The notes below the pieces were generated by a model. The model was not told the DNA's origin, searched no databases, and was given only the letters and a program-made list of their open reading frames with translations. This document shows positions 40,561-52,700 of a DNA stretch of 64,000 bases, one piece after another. The stretch comes from Rhynchopus euleeides (Eukaryota > Euglenozoa > Diplonemea > Diplonemida > Diplonemidae), in NCBI GenBank assembly GCA_963210315.1, contig OY723292.1:1364001-1428000 (forward strand), given 5' to 3'. A program made the translations under genes and the position numbers. How positions within the stretch are numbered: position 1 is the stretch's first letter; each line of letters opens with the position of its first letter.

Positions 40561-42620
40561 GCCCAGCACAGTGCCGAGGGGCATTTACGCTTTCGACTGG
40601 AATACCGAGCCTGACCCGGGGAGACACAATCGTGCCACAATCGTGAGGGGCATACTCTCTTGATTGAGAAATACACCTTTTTTGCCCGAGCGACGGCACC
40701 TGAAGGCGGAAGGGTGGCCTGTCACACACAGCCTGCCAGATCCAGCTCGAGCACGGTGACGCGACGTGAGCTTTCCGAGGGCGACAGTTTTCGTGTACCA
40801 ATGCAACGCCCCCGGACACGCCCCCGAGAAGCCGGCACGTCTGTCGTGCCCAGCTTATCTGCGCGAATGCCGACTACGCGCACCCCGGCGTCAAGCGGAT
40901 GCCCGCACACGCCCCAAGCGGGGCATACTCCGTCGAAGCATAGTCTCCCTGCCGGGGGACACACATTCAAGCCTGCATTATTCACAGGGGTCAGGGGGAG
41001 TTCCGGGCGTCTGTGGCCCGGTGTTGAGACGTACGACCTCACAGTTCCATGCAGGGAAGGGGAGCTGCTGACTGGACACCTGCGAGGTGCCGTGGGACAT
41101 ACACAGAGATCAGGTATCCAACACAGCCGAGACGCTCTCCCAAGCTGCACTGCTCGGGGAGCAAAAGAAGCAGCGACTGAGAGACGCGTCCGCATCGCCT
41201 GTGTCAGCGGTGCCGCCGCTGAGGGGGTCCACCGAAACCGCAGCCATGGCAGCGGGCCGAGATCATTCCACAAGGTTGGGGGGCAGTCAGCCAGTCTTCC
41301 CGAGTACCCAGCAGCCTACTCGACAAGCCCGAACAGCGACTGCAGCGTGCGACAAGCTCCGGTCCGCGGGGACTCACCTCTCTCATTAAGAAGGCGACTC
41401 CGAGAATCCTTCTGGCATGCCCACACCTCCAGGGCCTCGAATTTCCTCACGCCCTCCACACTGAGTCCGGGCGTTACCACTGAATCGACGCCACGTGGGG
41501 CCACAGGGCCTCCGTTTGATGCGCTGTCTACGAGGCGGGCGATGGGGCAGGTACAGTGGGGATCAGCCCAGTGGGAAGGGGGCCGCAGGAACGTGTTGTC
41601 CACCGCTCGAGCGGAGTTCAGGAGACGACAGTGCGCGCGATCGCCCTCTTTCACCCAGAAGGGCCGGCACCTCTCACACCTACCCCTGGGCACTCCATGC
41701 AGCGTCTCCAGTGCGCCATGAAGAGGTGCGTTGGGCTTCACCCCGCAACTCGCTCGCAGCCAGCGAAGACCGGAGAGGACACAGAGAGCCACAGAGCGAT
41801 CGAGATCACGCCGGAAAGCACCGGGTGTTGGCCGGGCTCCCGAAGGGCGAGAGTTTAAGACGGCCGGACAGTAGACTGCTGCGGAGGAGCTGGGAGGCGA
41901 GTTTCAGACTGTGATTTCTCGATCCGCCGAGCCCTGTCCCCAGGCGAGAGCTGCCGGGTCATGGTGGCTGAATATGCACGAGCGTCGCGGTGGTGGTGCT
42001 GGGAGCGCACCAGAGGACTGTCACGCTGAGGGGCTGGGCATGGCCACTGACTACCTGGATACGGCCGTCTCAGTGCATCGCCCGGGGTGCAAAACGACAT
42101 CGAGGATGTCAGGAAGAAGGGTCATGTGGGCACACACCAATATGTCGGAGACGTGAAGAAGCCTCGAGGGGAAGGGTTCCCCAGGGGATGGAGGATCCCG
42201 AAGAGGTACAGGGTGAGGATTCAAATACCCGGAGTGGGAAACGCACCAGACGTCGGGGGTCAGCCAAGAGCGGGTGGTTGCAGCACAGGCGGGGCTGTGT
42301 GCAACCTTTGCCCCCTTAGTTTCGCCGGGTTGAGACGCATCAACTCTCTCGCCGGGTGCGGCAACTGGAGAGACAGGCATGTTGTCGATAGGGCACACCA
42401 AGAATCACGAGGCTGACCACACGACGGCGGCACACGGCCGAGGCAGGCGGATCCCCTCAGCGAGTGAGGTTCGATCGTTTTCCGTACAAGGTGCTCGTGA
42501 CAACGTAGAAAGCGGTACATTACCATCGGAGGGATGCATACGATGGGCGACGGAGCCTGATCACTTCAATAGTAGACCGTTCGCGCGGCGTCCCTAAGTC
42601 CTTGGGTCCTAAGGGTCCTG
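40561..42620. other. interior of the direct-repeat block, no recognised gene
   Basis: Open frames of up to about 350 codons exist (for example 40660-41721), but they overlap others, lack conserved motifs and have the composition of the surrounding non-repetitive GC-rich DNA. It may be the remains of a mobile element bounded by the 250-bp repeats. Confidence 0.4.
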
Positions 42621-43040
42621 GGTGGAAGCGTCCAATGCAACACTCACAGCATAGAGGCCAAGTGTTTCTCGTAGTATTTTGCACATAACACACCTGTGTG
42701 GTACGGGAAATGCTACGAGGAACGCGATGGACTCGGGACTGCTGCTGGCCTCTCTTGCTATGGTTTACTTATGTTTCGTGCTCCACCTGCTCCACCTCAT
42801 TCTGCACTTCAGATGATCCACTTCACGTGGGTTACGGGGTTTGGGACAACGATGATATGTTGTGTCCGACGACAAGGTAAGGTAAGCTCATCGAGGTACA
42901 CCAAACCGGAGTTGTCAAATCAAAAAAAAATATGGGGGGGGGGGGTTTTCAAAGTGCAAGAGGTGGAGCCCGTTCAACAGGTGGAAGCGTCCAATGCAAC
43001 ACTCACAGCATAGAGGCCAAGTGTTTCTCGTAGTATTTTG
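42621..43040 (+). repeat. right copy of the 250-bp repeat between two 62-bp direct repeats
   Basis: The right 250-bp copy is 42677-42928. Around it lie two copies of a 62-bp sequence, about 42621-42682 and 42979-43040, reading GGTGGAAGCGTCCAATGCAA and ending CTCGTAGTATTTTG. The first overlaps the start of the 250-bp repeat. A G run lies at about 42934-42943. The nesting suggests insertion or unequal recombination at short homologies. Confidence 0.8.
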
Positions 43041-43240
43041 TGCTGTACCCACGGTGCAGCCCCGCAGCACCCTGCAGCCACTCTTCACTTCAGGCAAGCG
43101 AATAGCCCTCTCCGCAGGCCCCCAAGCCTTGTGTGATGTCTCGAGTGCAGAACTCATGTCAGCGCGCCCTTCCTAGCTTAGCGCAGGCTTTTGGGGCAAC
43201 ACCCCAGAAGCAGAACCCCCACCCCTCCCCAACCAGCCCC

Positions 43241-43370
43241 TCCGCACGCGAACTGATACTACAAGCAGAACCGGATGAACTGACCTCCCCCCCCCCCCCC
43301 CTCTCTCCTTTGCACCCTCTGACCGAGCAAGACTCCCCCCCCACCCCCACCCCACCCCACCCACCCCGGG
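43241..43370 (+). repeat. second copy of the segment found upstream of the J-domain gene
   Basis: CGCACGCGAACTGATACTAC, a C-run, CTCTCTCCTTTGCACCCTCT and GAGCAAGACTCCCC appear in the same order as at 18357-18460, ending in a shorter CCCCA tract. It lies about 320 bp before the frame of the PX-domain protein. Confidence 0.75.
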
Positions 43371-43690
43371 GGTGGGCTAGGACCCGTGCAGGGTTAACCC
43401 ACCTTAGTAAGTGCTCAATGTACACACCCCACCTACAGACCCCCTCCTCCCCCCCTCGCGCTACTAGAGGGTGTCGGGTGACTCGACATTTATCTTCTTC
43501 CCCCCCGCCCCCCACCCCTTCAGATTCGACAATCATACACGACCACCCACCCCTCCCCCCCCAATCACCCCTTCCCCCCACGAGGTTCACCGTTACCCGC
43601 TGGGGTCCGCCACCTCGAAGGGCAGGCAGGAGGGGGAGGGGATTTGAAGTGTCTCTCTGCCTGTGACCGCATATCGAGCGTGGGGGCAAG

Positions 43691-44878
43691 GTGGCGGACC
43701 TCAAGCAGCAGCATGCCGGGTCCCTCCGGAGGGACAGGCGTGGGTCTTACGCGAAGGGGTGCGCGCGGCCCGTCCCGAACCTCCCGAGTTTGATCCTCAA
43801 CGGGGTGGCCATCCCGAGCGTGACTGTGGAGTACCTCGCGGATCGCATCGAGGTGCGGTTCTCCATCATCTGCTCCAGCAGCTCCGACAAGTGGGGCATC
43901 GAGAAGCGGTACAGCGAGCTGCGCGCCCTCCACAAACACCTCACTGACTCCCTCCATGAGAAGGGCTCGGGGAGCCGCTCGGCACTCTCCCGCGGCGTGG
44001 CCTACCTTACCTGGAGCACCGGGCTTCCGAAATTCCCTTCGGCGTTTGGGCCGTGGCTGCACACCAACAAGTCGAAGGCGCTCATCGAGAAGCGGCGCGG
44101 GCAGCTCGAGAAATACCTGCAGTCATTTCTCTGTGGGGAAGCGCTCTACAACCGATGCGAGCATGTCAGAACCGCGCTCGATAAATTCCTCTCCGCTGAG
44201 TCAGAAGGCGCGGTCCTCTGCCCCATCCCAGGCTCGGCGAAGCCGAAGCGGGTTTACCGTGTCATCACCAGCCCTGCGCCAGAGCCGTGCCCTTTGAAGG
44301 TGTTCAACGTCCGCCTCCCGAGAGCTGTTATATCCGAAGGGGAGGGCGGGTGCGTTTACGACATAGCCATCGAGAGGGACGAAAACAACAAACCTCTGCC
44401 TCTGAAGACGCTGCGGCTGCGGTATGTCCAGCTGTACCGTTTCCACTCGTGGCTGCTCACCTTCGGGGATGCGCTGCCGAGCAGGGAGGAGGCTCACCAC
44501 TTCCTGATGGAGAAGGGGAAGAAGCTTGGGAGACGGATAAAGCCCAGCGCTGCCGGCGGGGCTCGCGCCGGAGGCGCGTCTGCCGCGCAGTGCCGCGCCC
44601 CGGGGAGCCTGGGGGTCTCCCACTGCGTCTGTCTGCCGGGCGCTGGGGCTGACCAGTCGCCCATCCCGCTGCCGGCGTGTCGGTGTACCAAGCAGCTGAT
44701 GTGCCTCCTGCCGCACGTCACCAACGTGTACCAGACAGGGACGGGGTTTTCCATCGCGGTGGTGCCGCCAGAGGGAGCTGCCCAGGCGGTGGCAGGGGCG
44801 GCGTGGTGCGGTGGTGAGGAGGTCGGAGATAGGCCGCGGATCCCCAGGGAGCTGACCTCGGCGAGGAGAAGGGCTTGA
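43691..44878 (+). CDS. protein with two PX-like phosphoinositide-binding domains
   Basis: The frame from 43691 to the TGA at 44878 encodes 395 residues. It opens with GTG and has no early in-frame ATG, so the true start probably lies in an upstream exon. The first PX-like domain, about residues 45-165, has the RYSELRALHKHL segment matching the RRYSDF core of PX domains, then PKFP and a YLQSFL helix. The second, about 205-275, has LRLRYVQLYRFHSWL in the same place. PX domains bind phosphoinositides on endosomal membranes, as in sorting nexins. From about residue 290 the sequence becomes low-complexity and may include a retained intron. No BAR domain is visible. Confidence 0.65.
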   Translation: MADLKQQHAGSLRRDRRGSYAKGCARPVPNLPSLILNGVAIPSVTVEYLADRIEVRFSIICSSSSDKWGIEKRYSELRALHKHLTDSLHEKGSGSRSALSRGVAYLTWSTGLPKFPSAFGPWLHTNKSKALIEKRRGQLEKYLQSFLCGEALYNRCEHVRTALDKFLSAESEGAVLCPIPGSAKPKRVYRVITSPAPEPCPLKVFNVRLPRAVISEGEGGCVYDIAIERDENNKPLPLKTLRLRYVQLYRFHSWLLTFGDALPSREEAHHFLMEKGKKLGRRIKPSAAGGARAGGASAAQCRAPGSLGVSHCVCLPGAGADQSPIPLPACRCTKQLMCLLPHVTNVYQTGTGFSIAVVPPEGAAQAVAGAAWCGGEEVGDRPRIPRELTSARRRA

Positions 44879-47800
44879 GGGGGGGGGGATCCGAGGGGGT
44901 GGGGGTCCTGTGCTGTGTAGTGGGCGCGCCTCGTTTGGGGGTATTGCGGCGGTCCCGCACTGTGTCATAGTTGGGTGGTTCGTGTTTAGTGTGTGTTGTG
45001 TGTTGCGGTGAGATCGCATCTGCCATCCCATGATTCCAAAAAAAAATACAAAGAAACGTGTGTGCTGTGTGTGTCAAAGCGGCGTGCGGCTTACCTTATG
45101 GGCTTGAAGGGTAGGTTCCTGGCTCGCCCCTACCAGGTGCCCGCCGACGCTTTCGTTAAAAGATTCATGTGTGTGTGTGTAGTGATAGTGGTTTTAAGTG
45201 GGTAACCCTGCGCGGATCTGTGCCCACTCCCCGCCCACCCCTACGTCACAGCGGATGCCCCACTCGGGTTAGAGTGTGGGGCCAACTCAGTGCCACTCCG
45301 AGGAGGGCGTGAGGCATAGCCAGCGTGGTGCGTGCCGCAACAGTGTGTGAGTGATTTCGCACTGCTGTGGCAGTCCCCGCACCGGCCCATGCGATGCGTC
45401 TTGCAAAATTCCATGGTGACTTGCAAGCCGTCGTTCTCCCCATGTGTGTGTGTGTGGCGTAGGCCACACCTAATCGGCTGTGTTTGCGGTGTCATCGGTT
45501 TACCATAATTCTTGTCTTGGCAAAACCCTGGGGGTGATGTGGTGTTGTATATGCCACTGCCCCGTGCCGCTACGACATTGCCACCACGACGAAACCAAAG
45601 GTACGAGTGATCAGTCCGTTCTATATGATGACGACAAACGAAATTATGTGTCTGTGTGTATGTGTGTTCCAGCAGGCGCAGCGAGCCTCAGTACAGCGAG
45701 AGTGTCTCGTTATTGCGGTTGCCCTGAGGGGTTGAGGGGTGCGAGCAAGCACCTCTCTCGATTCATCTATCTAGCTCTCCGCCTCTCCATCTCTCGTATA
45801 CTTTACGTGTGAATATCCCCGTGAAAGATGATTCGCACCCGTCTCCCCCCCCCCCCCCCCCCCCCGGCCTTGCAATTTGCAAGGGGAGGGGATGAAGGGG
45901 ATGCTCGGATTTACGATCTGCAGCTCTCTTCCCCCTCTCAAGCCCATTGCCCCCCCCCCCTCCAGCTGCGCCTGCACACACACATACATCACAACACAGA
46001 CTCCGTCCCTCTCACTCGGTTTTCCCCCTGTTTCGTTCATCTGGTCTGTTTGCTTGCCAATCCCCGCCCCTGCCCCGTCCCAGCATGCTGTCTTGAGTCA
46101 GTCGTTCAGTCCATTCGTTTCAAAAGAAATTCGCGGGGAAAAAAAGATATCCCCACCGCACCACCGGCACCCCCATCGCCATCATCCCCCCCCTCGCAAC
46201 TTCTTTCTTAAAAATTTGACAGCGACGCGCGGGAGTTAAAACGCCCCTCCCCCCCCACCCCACACACACACCCCCTGAACTGAACACGAGGTGCAGGGGG
46301 GGGGAGCTGAGCACAGCACTCAGAGATATCGGGGGGGGGGGGGGGGGATCACTGGAGGGGGGATGTTGGAGCTCCCTGCCTCCCTCGGATCTGACTGAGG
46401 TGTGAATGCATCTTTCACTCTGGCACACTCTCACTCTCTGCGACAGCGAAGCGTTGCGAAGAGAGCTTGTTTTGTGTGTTATCACACTCACACACCCTAC
46501 TGCACACGCCGCCTGCAAAGCAAGCCTTTGCTCTCTCTCTCTCTCTCTCTAGTGTGCACTACTCCTGACGCTCCGGCACTTTTCGGCAGACCTTCGACAT
46601 CTTCCCCTCCAGGCTCTTATAATCAGAGGAACTGTGGGGTGATACCTGCCTGGGCGGAACCACAAGAAATCACAACGGAGGAGGCAGTGTGAAAACAAAT
46701 CTCCTTTCTCTCGATCTCCTTCTCTGGTTCTCCTCTGGCGCCTTGATGGATAGTCATGGTTATACTGTCTCCCGACCCCCACGCCCCGAAGCCCTGAAAT
46801 TCCGACATGGACTGTGTCATGGGGGGCCCCCTTCGGCATGTCATGATGGTGACGATTCGCATCCTCGCACGTTGTATCGTATTGCCTCTGGAGGAGCGAG
46901 AGAGAGCAGGTGCTGTCGCCCTGCACTCGTGAGCAGTTCCCACGGCCTGCCCAGCCCTCGCCCCACTCCCCGTGCACCCCCGACACCGACAGGGGGGGGG
47001 GGGGGTTCAAATCAAAGAATAGGCAGTTGTGGAAGTCTTCCTGCACAGAGATGCACTATCGAGCACCGCTGGCACTGATGCCAGGTGTCGCTGCTGTTCT
47101 GCCAGGCACGTCGCGACCCAGGTGGGCTGCAGTCTAACGATCAAACGAACAATAACTACTTCCCCCCCCCCCCCCCCCCCAAGCCCTCAGGATGTCATCT
47201 CAGACACAAACCTGCATATCGAGTGAAGGGAGATCATCATTTGTGCTTCCTTCGACTTCTATTTCAATACCCCCCCCCCCACAAGGCTGGCAGCAAATTT
47301 TTACTGCACTTTACTGCACTTTATTATACTGCATTTTACTGCATTTTATTGTATTTTATTTTCCGGATTTTTGGATAAAGTGCATGGTCCTGAGTGGTGC
47401 CTTGGGCTTCGCATACGTACAGCTGGGAGGACCACTATGGACAGGCCAAATGCTGGAGTCACACCCACTTTACAGAGGTGCAGCCACGTCTGCAAGTTTG
47501 CGGACAGCCGCAAACCCGCAGAAGATGGCAAAAAGTACCGCTCCTGCACGGAGGTTCTCCTGAAGGTCACAGGGACGCACCAAGGCTCCGGCAGAGAATG
47601 CAGGCCGCGATGGATGTGCCCTGCCTATGTTGGGTCGGTGGGTTAGCAGGACCTGATCGGTGCGGCCTCCGCCTGGCTTCAGTCCTGCTTTGAGTGCTTT
47701 CAGTCCGCTCTGATGTCCAGCCTCCCCGAACGGGATGGTGAAGAACCCGTACGCCAGATCAGCTCAGCTGTACAACGTCCGAGGAAGGTGGACTGCCCAC

Positions 47801-49790
47801 CGCACACCGCCCTGCTGCGCCTGCGGTGCTGGGGTGCGCCTGCTGCCTGATTGGCCCCGGCGCTCGGAAGCAGCATCAAGCATGCCGAACAGCAGCAGGG
47901 CGGGCCTGGCGGGGGTACTGCCTTGGTGGCCTTGTGTTGGCCAGAGTGGGCGGATCAGGGTCCCCTGGCACGGCAGGTCAGCGTCCTGCCCACCGTCACG
48001 CCGAGCCACCCCTACAACACGCTCTCCTGCACTTTATTGCACTTTACTGCATTTTACTGCACTTTACTGCATTTTATTGCACTTTATTTTATTTTATGTT
48101 TTTTATTTTAAAAATGCAGCATTTGTCCAGCCTTGCCCCCCCACCCCCAGGATGGTTGTCTCGTGCAAACAACTTCATGGGACGGATTCGCTCGGAAGTG
48201 CAGAGGGAAATGTACGGAGTGCAGAGAGAAGGCACCACAGACAAAGGGGGCCTTCGGGCTTCACTCCGTCAAAACTGTGTGTCGGTTTGCCCCCTCTTCT
48301 GTGAGGCGCACTCACGTGTTTCTGCACTTCTGAGCAAGGGGCCCCTCCTCCAAAACACTTTGGGGGCCTTCGCTCAGAACTGCAGAAGAGCGAGAGAAGA
48401 GACATGAGCCCTGCCTCACAAAACAAAGCTCTCTGCAGAAGTGGCACCGTTTTTGGCACACAGTGTTATCTGCTTGCACCACTATTGTTGTAGTGCTTCA
48501 CGGGAAGCCATGCACCACCGCAGCTGACACTGACTGACACGAAGGCCCGCGGAAGCCGTGGATGGATGGCACAGCCAGGTGTCACGGGCACCGGAACTGT
48601 GTTTTCCGTCCACTATCAGCAACGGAGGCCGCGTGCATCAGTGATATTTTTCGCTGCAAAATCTGGACCACACCCACTATGGGACGAACAAAGCTAGCTT
48701 CTCGCACTGAAGGACTCGTGCCAGCATTCTGTACCTTCTGCACACAATGCACGATCAGGCAGCGTACAAACAAAGAACGCAACTCAAAAGTCTTTTATTT
48801 GACCCGCGCAGCGCCTCCCCGTCCCACCTCCCTCGGGGACGGATCAAAACGTGGTCACAGTGACACGACACACCATGGGCCATGGGATGTGGAAGAATAT
48901 ACCAAGCAACCGACACACCATGTGCATCGCAAGGGGAGTGACACCGCCCCCCTTGTCTCGCCTTCTATGCCCTTTCCACCCTGTTTCGCCCACCCCAGGT
49001 GTGAGCCGGCTGGAGAGATCCTGCCTGGCTGGGCCACGGCATGTTGAGTTCAGGAACACGTTGAGTACGAGCAGGTGGGGTGGGGTGTGCTGGCTGCTGG
49101 CTTCGCTCTGCGAAATGCAGGCCAGTGATCCCCGGGCAAAGTTGGCGGACAGAACGTGCCGCAGGTTGCAATGCGAAATTCCGATTAATGAATCACCCCC
49201 CCGCCACACCCCCCGCCCCCCTGAAACTGGGTGATCATTCTTGTGCTCCCAAATTCGATTTCACTACCCCCCCCCCCCTGAAACGATCCGGCGCGGTGCT
49301 TGGTCCCCTTATGTGTCAGGCGCCCGCCCACATCCCATTTTGCTGGGCAGTGTTGTGGTATCCTTGTTTTCGCACCGTCCTGTGGTTTGCCTTGAAATTT
49401 TGTTCATATCCCGTGTGTTTTGTCGCGTGTAAAAAACGGTGCGATTCATTGTTTACTCCACTCCCGCCCAACGCCTCTCCCCTCATCCCCCCGACCCATT
49501 CCATTGCAGTGCGATGTGCACTGCGCGTTTGGAACTGCCATCACGGTCCCACACAATTGATAACGCTTGTTCTGCCTTCACTCCCCACCTGATTTTGCCC
49601 GAAACCAATCTCCGAAAATCTCCAGTTTACCACCACCAAACGCCACCAAACTCCACCAAACTCCGCCAAACTCCACCAAACTCCACCAAACTCGGGCCAA
49701 AATCAGCTACAAAATGGAGGTCACTACCGTTTCTACCGGGCCCAGTAAGGGGAAGATGGGCCTGTGGGGTTGATGCGGTACTGGTTTTCG
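44879..49790. other. repeat-rich region without a supported gene
   Basis: Mostly low-complexity DNA: a C run near 45847-45864, C and G tracts near 45950 and 46330, a CT microsatellite at about 46528-46549, further C runs near 47163-47180 and 49267-49278. Two AT-rich decamer-like arrays of ACTGCATTTT and ACTGCACTTT occur at about 47297-47360 and 48025-48110. Cysteine-bearing short frames near 47450-47560 and 48190-48330 might be exons but have no recognised family. A 10-bp minisatellite (TCCACCAAAC) lies at about 49632-49690. Confidence 0.5.
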
Positions 49791-52700
49791 TCTTGGGAAG
49801 GGTCCCGTTGGGAAGAATATCCGATTTGCTTGACCGCACGACGCCGTTGGGTGAAGGAGAAGTCGTACGGTACACTTCCTGTTCCTGGACAGACCGGGGT
49901 TCGAACCGTACTACAGGCCAACTTTAGTCTGGGTACGGGAGTCTGAGACGCGAATGCGTGTCCTAGTTACACAGGCAATGCGAATCGCATTCTCGCATGC
50001 GAGAATGCGGTAGACAGGTAGTTGGTCAATGAAACCGTCTCCTCTTCACTATATTCGACTCGCACCCAGCATCACACATTCAATTCTCCAAGTAGTCTGC
50101 CTGAAGGCAGCTGGAGGCAGTTTGGGTGGTGTAGCCGTCACGCGACGTGTTCAAGTCTGTCCACATATTGACACGGAGGTGGTTCTCACAGGGTATTTTG
50201 AGGGTTTCTCCCCTCGACGGGGGGCCAGGGGTGCAATTTTTACTGTTTTCCACGAGGATGTTGTCGGGAGGAGTTCAAGGCCTACCTGGTCCTGAGTGCG
50301 GCACACCTTGTTGCCGACACCCCCTTGGCCTTCTCGAAGAAAGCCAAGGCAGCCCTCCTCCCCGCCTTTGGCCGTACGTGGTGGAGTGTCTGCAGACCTG
50401 GCTGAGTATGACGAACGTGGACTGCATCTTCAGCATCGCCACCGCGGAGAAGAAAGACGAGCACGCGTATCGCCAGATGAGTACACCGTCAAGTTGTGCC
50501 TGAGGCGGGCAGGTGGTGTGCTGGGGTTTACGGGTGGTGGGTACCCCCGAGAATGCGACTCGCATTGCCTGTGTGCCTAGTGGGAGTCGCGAGATGGCCG
50601 CCCGTAGTCCGGCTCAAATTTCAGCGGCCGGACAGGATTTCCAGCCATTTTGGGTGAGGCCATCCCTTCCCAAAGTCGCATGAAGCTGAATGGCTGAAGT
50701 ACCTCGCTGTGCCCAGTTCCCCTGCTGCAGCCAGGTAGCGGGCTGCCTCCTTGTCGCGGTGCAGCAACAGTTCGTTGGTGTCGGTGAGGGGGTTCCGGCT
50801 TGGGCCGTGGCGAAAGAGATGCTTCAGGACCCTCGATGGGGCGTGGCCCGGTGCTGCAGGCAGGGTACACGTACTGGTCTGTGTCCGGCTGCTGTGGTCA
50901 TCGACAAGGCTGTGTGGTCTGTCCGAAGGAGGTGGATGGTGGTCTCCCTCAGGTGGATCCTCTGTGGATAAGGCCTTCGCGTCTCTCCGATCCTGCATGG
51001 GCTCAGGTCTCCAGATGATCATCACCCCTTGCCTTGCTGTAGGTCGGTGGGATGGCGCCCGAGCTCCGCCTTGTAGCTGGCGCAGCGGAGTCGTGCAGGT
51101 CAGGCAGGCTCCTTGAGGCCTCCGAGGTGATGTGCGCGCGCCACCCCGTGGTTCCTTGTAGAGTCGCAGACAGGTCCGTGCGCACGGTGGGAGCGTTCGT
51201 ATCGTCCGTTCCGTGCCAGGTCCTGGAGAATACCTTTGGTTGAGTATTAACTCTCTCGGGTTCAAACCCCATTCAAGGTCTTCGCTACGTCATCACTGGT
51301 CGTCAGTCAGAGGGGAAGAACGGCGCCCCTCACTTTTTTCACTGCTCACAGGAGCGAAGGCCAAGCCCAACATAAGTGGTAGCCTTGAAGAGAAGGCTCC
51401 TGATATCTCCAAGCATTGCGCCGAAGGCCACACCTGCCCACCAGGTTCTTCCCCGTCAGTCGAACAGTCTTGTTCATGTTCTGGGCAGGGCGCTCTGCCT
51501 CGGTCACCCCGAAGCCTGCTTGCTAAGGCTAGCCCAACATCTTCCCTCAGTGTTCTCACAGGGGTGTCCTCAGTATCTGGGTCCCTACGGCAAGACAGCG
51601 TACCAGGCTTTGCGAACCCGAAACAGGCTGTCCTGGTGATTGCATACCGCCGCAAGCATGACCCTGTTGCTGCGTAGTCATGTTTTCCGTGAAGTGGGGT
51701 GGCGACAGGGTGTAAGTCACGAGGGGAAGGGCATGTGGAACGGCCACTGCCCAGTCCCCAGCGCCCTCCGCCCCATAGGACATTCGATTTTTTGCAGGGA
51801 ACCACCACACAACACCGCACAACACCACCGAACGCCACCAAACTCCACCAAACTCCTCCAAACTCCGCCAAACTCCACCAAACTCGGGTCAAAATCAGGT
51901 GGACTCCCTCACACAACACCACCACCAAATCCCACCCCACCCCACCCCCCAAGCTATCGAATCAGTCTTGTCTCCTTTTCGTTTCTCTCCCTCTTCAGAG
52001 TCACATAACACAGCCGTTGACTTTCCTCTGGAGGAGGGGGGTGTCGCTGTGTGTCAAGCTGTCACTCCCCCCCCCCTCCCCCACCTATTGTACCAAAAAC
52101 AAAAACAACCGAGGTGCTGTCCTCACACTCAGCATCTGTCTGAAGAGCTAGCATTAAGGTTCGATCATTGCGACCTGCATTTGACAAAGAAGATTAAAGT
52201 GTGGGGGAGGGGGGTGGGATGGGAGGGGGCAGGGATTACTATTGGTGGTCGCGAGGCAGGGTGTGTGGGTCCAAACGCGGGTCAATCTTCGGCCCGATCC
52301 TTCGGTACCCACCGCTCTGAGATACGCTATGATTTTCGTGTGTGCAAAAAAAACAGGTGCATCAGAGTTCGCTCGGTGCAACGTACACTGAACAAACAAA
52401 GGTTAACGTGTGTGTGTGCTGGCCTTGTGATGCGATGCGTTGTTGGGGAGTGGGGGTGGGAAGAGGGGTGGGGGAGGGGGGGGAATGGCCATGATGGCCG
52501 CCCTGATGCAGAGAACGAGAGTGAGCTTCCTCACTTGCATCAACCCCTGCAGCCAGGCCCGTGAGGAGTACAGTAGATCCTGTGAGGATTCCATCAAGAT
52601 CAGGTGCGATGTGCCTTTGGCACTGCTCTTAAAACGATTCACGTGTGAGTGTGGAAGCGTCAACGCATCAGATGACCGTCGAGGGCCTCTGAGTTCGCTC

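Noticed and set aside
40660-41721. 353-codon frame as a gene
   Set aside because: No conserved motif, overlapping frames of similar length and a location inside a repeat-bounded block.
49895-51275. tRNA or tRNA-derived genes suggested by GGTTCGAACC and GGGTTCAAACCCC
   Set aside because: No proper A box, cloverleaf or T-stem pairing could be drawn around either site.
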